Part shown: piece after piece, positions 57,107 through 64,000 of the stretch | How the letters are laid out: every line of letters starts with the position of its first letter | Position numbering within the stretch: position 1 is the first letter of the stretch | From: SZUA-35 sp965530755 | GTDB taxonomy: Bacteria > Actinomycetota > Acidimicrobiia > Acidimicrobiales > SZUA-35 | Reading direction: 5' to 3' | Assembly (NCBI GenBank): GCA_965530755.1 | Contig: CBESNA010000008.1 | Coordinates: forward strand, 46,707-110,706 | DNA: 64,000 nucleotides | Notes under the pieces: model-generated | Told to the model about the DNA's origin: nothing | Databases searched by the model: none | Seen by the model: only the letters and a program-made list of their open reading frames with translations | Made by a program: the position numbers and the translations under genes

Positions 57107-58174
57107 GTGGACAAGAACAAGTCGCTCGACATGGCCATGAGCCAGATCGACAAGCAATTCGGCAAGGGCTCGGTCATGAAGATGGGCGAGCGGACCAACC
57201 TCGACATCCATACCATCCCCACCGGGGCGCTGGCGCTCGACCTCGCACTCGGCGTCGGCGGCCTGCCTCGTGGCCGTGTCGTGGAGATCTTCGGTCCGGA
57301 ATCGTCCGGCAAGTCCACCCTCGCCATGCACGTGGTGGCCGAGGCGCAGCGCAACGGTGGCACGTGTGCCTACATCGATGCCGAGCACGCCATGGACCCC
57401 ATCTACGCCAGAGCCATCGGCGTCGATGTCGATGAGTTACTGATCTCGCAGCCCGATACCGGTGAGCAGGCACTCGAAATCGCCGACATTCTCGTTCGTT
57501 CCGGATCGATCGACGTCATCGTCATCGACTCGGTCGCTGCCCTGACACCCCGAGCCGAGATCGAGGGCGACATGGGAGACCACCACGTCGGCCTCCAGGC
57601 CCGCCTGATGTCGCAGGCCTTGCGAAAGATCACCGGCAACCTGCACAAGACCGACACGATCTGCATCTTCATCAACCAGTTGCGAGAGAAGATCGGCGTG
57701 ATGTTCGGCTCGCCGGAAACCACCCCTGGTGGCCGTGCACTCAAGTTCTACAGCTCGGTCCGTCTCGACATCCGGCGCATCGAATCGCTCAAGGACGGGG
57801 CCGAGATCGTCGGCAACCGCACCAGGGTCAAGGTCGTCAAGAACAAGGTCGCACCGCCGTTCCGTCAGGCCGAGTTCGACATCATGTACGGCACCGGCAT
57901 CAGCCGAGAAGGATCGTTGCTCGACATCGCTGTCGACAAGGACATCGTCAAGAAATCCGGTGCGTGGTACACCTACGAAGGCGAACAGATCGGGCAGGGT
58001 CGAGAGAACGTGAAGAAGTTCTTGATCGAGAACCCCGACCTCGTCATGGAGATCCAGGATCGGGTGCTCAAGGAGGTCGGTCTGATCGAGTCAGACGAGG
58101 TCGATCTCACCGAGGGGTCTGATGATGCTGAGCTCGATGACGCCTCGCTCGACGAGCCCATCACCCTCGACTGA
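57107..58174 (+). CDS. recA: Recombinase RecA
   Basis: DNA strand exchange and LexA co-protease. 355 residues with Walker A GPESSGKST (63-71), ALDLALGVGGLPRGRVVEIFG, Walker B VIVIDSVAALTPRAEIEG, NQLREKIGVMFGSPETTPGG (the L2 region) and an acidic tail. The GTG at 57107 follows AGGAG with six-base spacing; the open frame from 56930 reads through the promoter and is rejected. The LexA box at 56948 indicates SOS induction. recX, which often follows recA in actinobacteria, is not present. Confidence 0.97.
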   Translation: MDKNKSLDMAMSQIDKQFGKGSVMKMGERTNLDIHTIPTGALALDLALGVGGLPRGRVVEIFGPESSGKSTLAMHVVAEAQRNGGTCAYIDAEHAMDPIYARAIGVDVDELLISQPDTGEQALEIADILVRSGSIDVIVIDSVAALTPRAEIEGDMGDHHVGLQARLMSQALRKITGNLHKTDTICIFINQLREKIGVMFGSPETTPGGRALKFYSSVRLDIRRIESLKDGAEIVGNRTRVKVVKNKVAPPFRQAEFDIMYGTGISREGSLLDIAVDKDIVKKSGAWYTYEGEQIGQGRENVKKFLIENPDLVMEIQDRVLKEVGLIESDEVDLTEGSDDAELDDASLDEPITLD

Positions 58175-58196
58175 GTCAGTGCGGGTGTTTCCATGA

Positions 58197-58237
58197 CCCT
58201 GGCTGCTGCCCGCTCCGTGATCGGGCAGCAGTCAGGG
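58197..58237 (+). terminator. Hairpin after recA
   Basis: CCCTGGCTGCTGCCCG (58197-58212) and CGGGCAGCAGTCAGGG (58222-58237) pair over 16 positions with one G-U, loop of nine bases; no T-tract. Likely a terminator or 3'-end stabiliser for recA. The -10 element of the next gene starts two bases later. Confidence 0.7.
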
Positions 58238-58238
58238 A

Positions 58239-58244
58239 TACCCT
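58239..58244 (+). promoter_or_regulatory. Candidate -10 element of the HAD-VOC gene (TACCCT)
   Basis: TACCCT ends seven bases before the ATG at 58252, directly after the recA hairpin. Confidence 0.43.
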
Positions 58245-58251
58245 CCGCGAC

Positions 58252-59361
58252 ATGGTGAGAACGGCGGACCTCCAGGCGGCGATCTTCGACATGGACGGTC
58301 TTCTGACCGAGTCCGAGAGCCGTTGGCGCATCGCCGAACGCGAGGCCTGCGCTCGGCTCGGCCTTCCATTCACCGACGTCGACTTCGACGCCACGATGGG
58401 TGTACGAATGAGCCAGGTCGCAGAGATCTGGTTCAGCCGGCATCCGTGGACTGGTCCGTCTCCGGATGAGGTGGCCGACGAGGTCATCGATCGGGTCATC
58501 GAGCTGTGCGCCGACGCGGTGCCGCTTCCCGGTGTGGAAACTGCGCTCGACGCATGCGAGGCGGCTGGCCTTCGGATCGGGCTGTGCTCGTCATCTGACC
58601 TCCGCATGATCGAGGCCGTGCTTGCCGCCCTGGGTCTGCGAGATCGATTCGAGTTGGTGCACTCGGCCGAGGACGACGAGTACGGCAAGCCCCACCCGCA
58701 GCCCTACCTGGTGACGGCCGCGCTGATGGGCGTCGAGCCTGGGAACTGTCTGGTGTTCGAAGACTCGGTGACCGGGTGTGTGGCGGCCAAGGCTGCGGGC
58801 ATGCGGCTCGTGGCGGTGCCCGAAAGGGCCGAATGGGGGTCCGATCGGTTCGGGTTCGCCGACATCGTGCTCCACTCGCTCGAACAGTTCGACGTGCCGA
58901 CGATCGAGCGTCTCGCCTCCGGCGATCCGATCCCGTCATTGGCGCGGCCCCGTTTTCATTTGGCGTTCCCGGTCGACGACCTCGAGCAGGCTCGGTCGTT
59001 CTACGGTGGCGTCCTGGGGTGTCGAGAGGGCAGGTCCTCCGGCGAGTGGGTCGACTTCGATTTCCATGGGCATCAGATCGTGGCCCATCTCGACCCCGGG
59101 GCCGGTCGGCGATCGGCATCCAACGATGTCGACGGCCATCCGTCGCCGACCAATCACTTCGGGGCGCTGCTGCACACACGAGCGTGGGAAGAGTTGGTGG
59201 CAAGGCTGGAGGGGGCTGGCGTCGAGTTCTTGATGCCGCCGACCGCCCGCTTCGCCGATCAGCCTGGTGAGCACCGCACCTGTTTTGTGTTGGATCCCTC
59301 CGGAAACGCCCTGGAGTTCAAGGCCTTTGCCGACGACCGGGCCACCTTCGCCGTCGATTGA
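58252..59361 (+). CDS. HAD hydrolase fused to a VOC (glyoxalase-like) domain
   Basis: 369 residues in two parts. Residues 1 to about 220 are a HAD phosphatase of the YniC/beta-phosphoglucomutase-like type: nucleophile region IFDMDGLLTESE, GLCSSSDLRMIEA, GKPHPQPYLVTA and CLVFEDSVTG. Residues from about 234 to 365 form a VOC domain (RPRFHLAFPVDDLEQARSFY, NHFGALLHTRAWEELV, FVLDPSGNALEFKAF) with His and Glu metal ligands. Both modules look intact, so this may be a two-activity enzyme, for example dephosphorylation plus lyase or epimerase. The fusion point has no frameshift signs. Confidence 0.85.
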   Translation: MVRTADLQAAIFDMDGLLTESESRWRIAEREACARLGLPFTDVDFDATMGVRMSQVAEIWFSRHPWTGPSPDEVADEVIDRVIELCADAVPLPGVETALDACEAAGLRIGLCSSSDLRMIEAVLAALGLRDRFELVHSAEDDEYGKPHPQPYLVTAALMGVEPGNCLVFEDSVTGCVAAKAAGMRLVAVPERAEWGSDRFGFADIVLHSLEQFDVPTIERLASGDPIPSLARPRFHLAFPVDDLEQARSFYGGVLGCREGRSSGEWVDFDFHGHQIVAHLDPGAGRRSASNDVDGHPSPTNHFGALLHTRAWEELVARLEGAGVEFLMPPTARFADQPGEHRTCFVLDPSGNALEFKAFADDRATFAVD

Positions 59362-59444
59362 GTCGACCGGTGGGCCGCGTTCGGTCGTCGCGCGCCATAC
59401 TCGGCGGCGACGCATCCGGAACACCGGGTCCGAGGGGAGTGGCC

Positions 59445-60314
59445 ATGAGTAAGACGCAGAACTGGATCACGGGCACCGTCGTCAGCGTGCTGATCGGTGC
59501 CGCGCTGGCCTGGGCGGGAAGCCGCGATGGGGTCGAGGCCGGCGGAGTATCAGTGTTCGCCATGTGCGTCGCTGCTGCGTTCGTCATCAACTGGGTCGTG
59601 TTCGTCCCGTCGTGGTTCGCACACACCGAGAAATACTTCGATCTGACGGGAGCCTTCACCTACCAGTCGGTGATCGTGCTCGCCCTTCTGCTGTCCGGCG
59701 ATCTCGATACCCGGGCTTGGCTGGCGGCCGTGATGGTCGCCGTGTGGTCTGCCCGCCTCGGCTCGTTCCTCTTCCGCCGCATCAGCCGGGACGGCAGCGA
59801 TGGCCGCTTCGACAAGATGAAGTTCGACTTCCCTCAGTTCCTGATGACGTGGACCATTCAGGGGCTGTGGGTCTCGTTGACGTTGGCCGCCGCCTTGGCG
59901 ATCATCACGGCGGCCGACCGGGAAACATTCGGCGTCATCGGCATCGTCGGGGCGCTGGTGTGGCTCGCCGGCTTTGTCATCGAGGTCGTGGCCGACTCCC
60001 AGAAGGGCACGTTCCGGGCCGATTCGGCCAACGAGGGAAGGTTCATCACGACGGGCCTGTGGTCATGGTCGCGGCATCCCAACTACTTCGGCGAGATCAC
60101 GCTCTGGACCGGCATGGCGATCATGGCGATCCCGGTGCTGAGCGGCTGGCGGTGGGTCGCTCTCGTGTCGCCCGTCTTCGTGTTCGTTCTTCTCACCCGG
60201 ATCAGCGGCATTCCCTTGTTGGAGCGGAGGGCGGAGAAGCGCTGGGGGAGTGACCCGGCATTCAGGGCCTACACCGATTCGACCTCGGTCCTGGTGCCCC
60301 TGCCACCTCGGTAG
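59445..60314 (+). CDS. DUF1295 integral membrane protein (steroid 5-alpha-reductase-like)
   Basis: 289 residues with seven or so hydrophobic segments, and the DUF1295 C-terminal signature: GLWSWSRHPNYFGEITLWTG, ISGIPLLERRAEKRWG and the final FRAYTDSTSVLVPLPP. The family is related to steroid reductases and isoprenylcysteine methyltransferases; the substrate is unknown. GAGGGGAG before ATG 59445 sets the start; the upstream part of the open frame (from 59358) is not used. It follows the HAD-VOC gene by 83 bases. Confidence 0.87.
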   Translation: MSKTQNWITGTVVSVLIGAALAWAGSRDGVEAGGVSVFAMCVAAAFVINWVVFVPSWFAHTEKYFDLTGAFTYQSVIVLALLLSGDLDTRAWLAAVMVAVWSARLGSFLFRRISRDGSDGRFDKMKFDFPQFLMTWTIQGLWVSLTLAAALAIITAADRETFGVIGIVGALVWLAGFVIEVVADSQKGTFRADSANEGRFITTGLWSWSRHPNYFGEITLWTGMAIMAIPVLSGWRWVALVSPVFVFVLLTRISGIPLLERRAEKRWGSDPAFRAYTDSTSVLVPLPPR

Positions 60315-60324
60315 AGCGCCCCGT

Positions 60325-60630
60325 TCAGTGGGCCATGCGGATCAGGAACCAGGCGAATGTGCAGAGCGCAAGGCCGATCGCCAGTAACCCGAGCTCGCGG
60401 CCGGCACGCCACGCTGTCGGGATCGCCAAAGCCCAGAACACCGCCATCACGATCCATTGGATCGTTGCCGACTGATCCGTCGGCGGGAGAAGAAGATCGA
60501 CGAACCAATCGGGCACGACCTCTGGAACCGGCGAAGGGTTCCAGGGATTCCACAGGCGGCGTCGCGAAGCGGGCACACTGGGCACCGGTCGCGTTCGTCT
60601 CGAGCAGCTGCGGTCGGCCACACCGGACAC
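60325..60630 (-). CDS. Small membrane protein, uncertain
   Basis: Up to 101 residues: an Arg/Pro-rich N-terminus, WFVDLLLPPTDQSATIQWIV leading into one helix, then a second helix GLLAIGLALCTFAWFLIRMA. The C-terminal half looks like a genuine two-helix membrane protein; the N-terminal part and the GTG start at 60630 are weak and no TAnnnT or Shine-Dalgarno element supports them. It lies between the DUF1295 gene and gnd without overlapping either. Family not recognised. Confidence 0.5.
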   Translation of the reverse strand: MSGVADRSCSRRTRPVPSVPASRRRLWNPWNPSPVPEVVPDWFVDLLLPPTDQSATIQWIVMAVFWALAIPTAWRAGRELGLLAIGLALCTFAWFLIRMAH

Positions 60631-60641
60631 GAGGAGCTCAC

Positions 60642-61667
60642 ATGCAGTTGGGAATGATCGGCCTCGGCCGGATGGGTGCGAACCTGGTGCGTCGGTGTCA
60701 CCGAGCCGGCATCGAGTGTGTTGCCTACGACCGCAACACCGAGGCGATTCAAGAACTGGTTGATGAAGGCGTGGCGATGGGTGCCGATTCGGTCGAGGAC
60801 CTCGTCGCGAAACTGAGTGGGCCCCGGACTGTGTGGGTCATGGTGCCGGCGGCGTTCGCCGGCCAGGTCGTCATGGATGTGGCCGATCACCTCGACGAGA
60901 ACGACATCGTGATCGATGGCGGCAACAGCCACTATCCACTCGACATCGAGCGGGCCGACGTGCTCGGTCGCCGCAACATCCATTACCTCGATGTCGGAAC
61001 GAGCGGCGGCGTGTTCGGCCTCGAGCGCGGCTACTGCCTGATGATTGGTGGGGCGGACGAGCCGGTGGCCCGCCTCGATCCGATCTGGAAGGCGTTGGCT
61101 CCCGGAGTCGAGACCGCCGAACGCACCCGAGGGAAAGATGGCGATCCGGAGCAGGCCGAGTACGGATATCTGCACTGCGGCCCGGCCGGGGCCGGCCACT
61201 TCGTGAAGATGGTCCACAACGGCATCGAGTACGCCATCATGCAGGCATACGCCGAGGGGTTGGGTCTGCTCGACAAGGCCAACGTCGGTGGCTCCGACCG
61301 CGAGGTCGATGCCGAGACAGCGCCGATCGGGGACCCACGGCTGTTCCAGTACGACATCGACACGTCTGCGGTCACCGAGGTGTGGCGCCGGGGCAGTGTG
61401 ATCGGCTCCTGGCTGCTCGACCTCACCGCGGCGGCGCTGCACGACGATCCGGCGCTCGAGAGTTTCGGCGGTCACGTGTCCGACTCCGGTGAGGGCCGCT
61501 GGACGGTGCTCGCCGCTGTCGAGGCCGGTGCTCCCATTCCCACCATCACCGATGCTCTGTTCAGCCGATTCGCATCCAGAGGCAATGCCGAGTTCGGCAA
61601 CAAGGTGCTGTCGGCGATGCGCTCCGAATTCGGGGGCCACAAGGAGAAGAAGCCAGAGGCCGACTGA
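60642..61667 (+). CDS. gnd: 6-phosphogluconate dehydrogenase, decarboxylating (short type)
   Basis: Oxidises 6-phosphogluconate to ribulose 5-phosphate and CO2. 341 residues, the short GntZ/YqeC-like form of about 300-340 residues rather than the 470-residue enzyme. N-terminal MQLGMIGLGRMGANLVRR, IVIDGGNSHYPLDI, YLDVGTSGGVFGLERGYCLM and CGPAGAGHFVKMVHNGIEYA are diagnostic. GAGGAG five bases before the ATG fixes the start. It forms an operon with zwf and a ROK kinase through shared-base overlaps. The 6-phosphogluconolactonase gene is not in this window. Confidence 0.95.
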   Translation: MQLGMIGLGRMGANLVRRCHRAGIECVAYDRNTEAIQELVDEGVAMGADSVEDLVAKLSGPRTVWVMVPAAFAGQVVMDVADHLDENDIVIDGGNSHYPLDIERADVLGRRNIHYLDVGTSGGVFGLERGYCLMIGGADEPVARLDPIWKALAPGVETAERTRGKDGDPEQAEYGYLHCGPAGAGHFVKMVHNGIEYAIMQAYAEGLGLLDKANVGGSDREVDAETAPIGDPRLFQYDIDTSAVTEVWRRGSVIGSWLLDLTAAALHDDPALESFGGHVSDSGEGRWTVLAAVEAGAPIPTITDALFSRFASRGNAEFGNKVLSAMRSEFGGHKEKKPEAD

Positions 61668-63076
61668 TGATGGACCCGATCAACACCATCCGAGGTTCTG
61701 AGCCCGTCCATGCCGACTGCCTGGTCATGTTCGGCATCACGGGCGACCTCGCCAGGAAGAAGCTGTTCGGCGCCCTCTACCGGCTCCAGGCCGACGGGGT
61801 TCTGAACTGCCCCGTCATCGGTGTGGCTTCATCGAACTGGACCAGGGAAGAACTGATCGGCAACGCTCGCGAGGCCCTGGAATCCGACGGCACCGACATC
61901 GATCCTCTCGTGTTCGATGCGCTCGCGAGCCGGCTCGAGTACGTCTCCGGCAACTACAAGGAGCCCGAGACCTTCGAACGGGTGGCGGCCAAGGTCGGCG
62001 ACGCCAAGATGCCGGTGTGTTACCTGGCCATCCCGCCGTTCCTGTTCTCGACTGTCACCGATGGGCTCGGCGCGACAGGGCTCAACCGCGGCCGGGTCGT
62101 GCTCGAGAAGCCGTTCGGTCGTGACCTCGAGAGTTCCCGCGAACTCGATGAGGCCGTGCGCAAGCACTACCCGGAGGAGCGCATCCTCCGGATCGACCAT
62201 TTCCTGGGGAAAGAGCCGGTCCTCAACCTCCTGGTGTTCCGCTTCGCCAACTCGATTCTCGAGCCGTTGTGGAATCGGCATCACGTCAAGAGCGTGACGG
62301 TCACCATGGCTGAGGACTTCGGACTTGAGGGTCGCGGCAAGTTCTACGACGAGGTCGGTGCGCTGCGTGACGTCGTCCAGAACCATCTTCTGCAGATCGT
62401 GGCGCTCATGGCGATGGAACCGCCGGTGTCAGACGACGCCGATGCGATGAACGACGAGGTCGTGAAGGTCCTGCGATCGATGAGACCGTTCGACCCGGCC
62501 AAGGTGCAGCGGGGACAGTACGAGGGGTACCTCGACGAGGCCGGCGTGGCCGAAGATTCCGACATCGAGACCTACATCTCGCTCGAGGCCGAGATCGATT
62601 CGTGGCGTTGGGCCGGCGTCCCCTGGTACATCCGAACAGGCAAGGCGCTCAACGAGACCCTGACCGAGGCGGTCGTCGAGTTCGTTGCTCCGCCGCGGCC
62701 GCTCTTCACCGACACCACATGCCACCCGGAACCGAACCGGCTGCGGTTCGTCATGAAACCGAACGACATCATCGAGTTCGAGATGCAGGCCAAGAAGCCA
62801 GGCGATCTTCTCACCAGCGAAGGCGTTCGGCTCGAGGTCGACCACCACGGCATGGAGCACGGGCCCGGCCCCTATCACCGCCTGCTTGGCGACGCGCTCG
62901 AAGGTGATCGGCGCTTGTTCGCTCGCGGTGACCAGGTCGACGTGGCGTGGCAGATCGTCCAGCCCGTCCTCGATGCTCCGCCGCCGGTGGTTCGCTATCC
63001 CTATGGTGCTGCATGCCCGACCAACGGAGGCCCCGGCTTGCCAACAATGCTGGACGACTCGTCAGAAAGTCGTTGA
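61667..63076 (+). CDS. zwf: Glucose-6-phosphate dehydrogenase
   Basis: First step of the oxidative pentose phosphate route, giving NADPH. 469 residues with the nucleotide-binding VMFGITGDLARKKL, the GRVVLEKPFGRDLESS strand, and the catalytic RIDHFLGKE (His178, Lys182), then WAGVPWYIRTGKAL. The ATG shares a base with the gnd stop (TGATG); the stop shares a base with the next start. A start at the second ATG (61670) is equally possible. Confidence 0.97.
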   Translation: MMDPINTIRGSEPVHADCLVMFGITGDLARKKLFGALYRLQADGVLNCPVIGVASSNWTREELIGNAREALESDGTDIDPLVFDALASRLEYVSGNYKEPETFERVAAKVGDAKMPVCYLAIPPFLFSTVTDGLGATGLNRGRVVLEKPFGRDLESSRELDEAVRKHYPEERILRIDHFLGKEPVLNLLVFRFANSILEPLWNRHHVKSVTVTMAEDFGLEGRGKFYDEVGALRDVVQNHLLQIVALMAMEPPVSDDADAMNDEVVKVLRSMRPFDPAKVQRGQYEGYLDEAGVAEDSDIETYISLEAEIDSWRWAGVPWYIRTGKALNETLTEAVVEFVAPPRPLFTDTTCHPEPNRLRFVMKPNDIIEFEMQAKKPGDLLTSEGVRLEVDHHGMEHGPGPYHRLLGDALEGDRRLFARGDQVDVAWQIVQPVLDAPPPVVRYPYGAACPTNGGPGLPTMLDDSSESR

Positions 63077-63996
63077 TGGGTTCGGAGACCGAACGGCCCG
63101 AGAGTGATGGAGCTGCCCGCACGATTGCGGTCGACCTCGGCGGTACGCACGTGCGTGCGGCGATGGTCGACGAGCTCGGAACGGTGCTGCATCGCGTTCG
63201 CCGCTCGACGCCGACCGGCGATCCATCGCCGGCGTTTCTCGTCGATCTGATGCAAGAGGTGCGGGGCGACGAAGACTGCGGCCGGGCCGTCATCGGACTT
63301 CCCGGGGTGATCGACCACGAGAACGAGGTGCTGGTCAAGGCTCCCAACCTGCCGCAGGCCTGGATTCCGATGTTGACCGATGCCTGGTTGACCGAGCGAT
63401 CCGAAGTCACCGTGAGCCTGGCCAACGACGCCGATCTGGCGGCCGTCGGCGAGTCGACGTTCGGCGCCGGTCGAGGGTTCCGTGACGTCGTCTATGTCAC
63501 GATCAGCACCGGGATCGGGGCCGGCATCGTGCTCGGCGACCGGCTCATGCGTGGCCGCTACAGCGGGGGAGAAGTGGGGCACACGATCCTGAGTCGCACC
63601 GCACTCGCCGCCGGAGAGCCGGCGACGGTCGAGGAGCTCGGGTCTGGCACGTCCATCATCCGCCGTGCCCGGGCCGCCGGCCTCGAGTGTTCTGGGGCCG
63701 AGATCGCCGAGCTGGTGCGCCAGGGCGATCCGCTTGCCACCGAGATCTGGACCAAAGCGATCGACTCTGCTGCTGCCGGCATCGTCAATCTGTGTTGGAT
63801 CGTGACACCCCAGGCAGTGGTGATCGGGGGCGGCGTCGGGATGAACGGTGACATCGTGCTGCCCGCTGTGCAGCAGGCGATCGAGGAACACGGACCGGGC
63901 GTTGGCAAAGTGGCGGTGCTGAATGCCGGGCTCGGCGATGACGCCGCGCTCGCCGGTGCGGCCGCATGGTGGAATGCTGTGGGCCGGGAAGACTGA
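63076..63996 (+). CDS. glk: ROK family sugar kinase, probable glucokinase
   Basis: 306-residue ATP-dependent kinase of the ROK family, with phosphate loop IAVDLGGTHVRAAMVD, catalytic LANDADLAAVGE, and TISTGIGAGIVLGDRLMRG followed by GEVGHT. The usual ROK zinc motif CxCGxxGC after this histidine is missing; the sequence runs ILSRTALAAGEPATVEELGSG, so zinc binding of the classical type is not possible. Being coupled to zwf, phosphorylation of glucose is the natural guess, though other hexoses cannot be excluded. The start is set by the TGATG overlap with zwf. Complete within the window. Confidence 0.85.
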   Translation: MGSETERPESDGAARTIAVDLGGTHVRAAMVDELGTVLHRVRRSTPTGDPSPAFLVDLMQEVRGDEDCGRAVIGLPGVIDHENEVLVKAPNLPQAWIPMLTDAWLTERSEVTVSLANDADLAAVGESTFGAGRGFRDVVYVTISTGIGAGIVLGDRLMRGRYSGGEVGHTILSRTALAAGEPATVEELGSGTSIIRRARAAGLECSGAEIAELVRQGDPLATEIWTKAIDSAAAGIVNLCWIVTPQAVVIGGGVGMNGDIVLPAVQQAIEEHGPGVGKVAVLNAGLGDDAALAGAAAWWNAVGRED

Positions 63997-64000
63997 GGAG

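Noticed and set aside
1..64000. tRNA, rRNA, insertion sequence, phage or plasmid features
   Set aside because: Read through all intergenic gaps; no cloverleaf-like segment, transposase, integrase or replication gene is visible.

Overview
The window is chromosomal DNA from a high-GC Gram-positive bacterium, most likely an actinomycete of the class Acidimicrobiia (Ilumatobacter-like). That placement is inferred from three things: GTG starts and 4-base or 1-base start/stop overlaps are frequent; the order frr-cdsA-dxr-site-2 protease-ispG-rimP-nusA-ylxR-infB-ylxP-rbfA-truB-ribF is actinobacterial; and many starts lie 6 to 10 bases behind a TAnnnT hexamer, as expected of leaderless actinobacterial genes. 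There are no rRNA genes, tRNA genes, CRISPR arrays, insertion sequences or phage genes.

Layout. 1-6562: end of pyrH, then frr, cdsA, dxr, a PDZ site-2 protease and ispG (nucleotide supply, ribosome recycling, phospholipid and isoprenoid precursors). ispG sits between two inverted copies of a 48-base repeat. 6690-15000: a small helical protein facing the rimP-nusA-ylxR-infB-ylxP-rbfA-truB-ribF translation and transcription operon, with a terminator-like hairpin just behind the probable rimP start point. 15-20 kb: accessory enzymes (flavin reductase-like protein, 2-oxoglutarate/iron oxygenase, amidase, membrane spermidine-synthase-like protein). 20.2-28.1 kb: an aerobic carbon monoxide dehydrogenase locus, with a divergent LysR regulator, coxM, coxS, coxL (form I active-site loop AYACSFR), an XdhC/CoxF-type protein fused to a YHS domain, coxD and coxE. 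28.2-34.6 kb: a VOC protein, a P-loop-less ABC ATPase fragment, rpsO and pnp with structured leaders and strong terminators, dapB, an unknown protein and a DUF4377 lipoprotein. 34.6-39.3 kb: an APH(6)-type kinase, a DedA-like membrane protein, a carotenoid oxygenase facing a TetR regulator, and SURF1. 39.4-45.5 kb: an unknown protein, dapA, RNase J and FtsK. 45.5-51.8 kb: a cation exchanger, a VOC protein, an SMP-30 lactonase, a CopC-domain protein, rimO, pgsA and cinA. 52-58.2 kb: a large SARP/AAA/TPR regulator, a lipoprotein, an F420-type oxidoreductase and recA with a LexA box. 58.2-64 kb: a HAD-VOC fusion, a DUF1295 membrane protein, and gnd-zwf-ROK kinase (oxidative pentose phosphate entry).

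How it works together. Most of the window is housekeeping. The main accessory physiology is aerobic CO oxidation: CoxMSL carries the FAD, iron-sulfur and Mo-Cu centres, while CoxD, CoxE and the XdhC-YHS protein probably mature the site. The strongest non-coding signals are the set of about 18 TAnnnT elements close to starts, two tiny upstream reading frames that begin at such positions and overlap the starts of regulator genes, the ispG-flanking repeats, the rimP leader hairpin and the rpsO and pnp leaders. Functional calls rest on reading the translated sequence; no database search was run.
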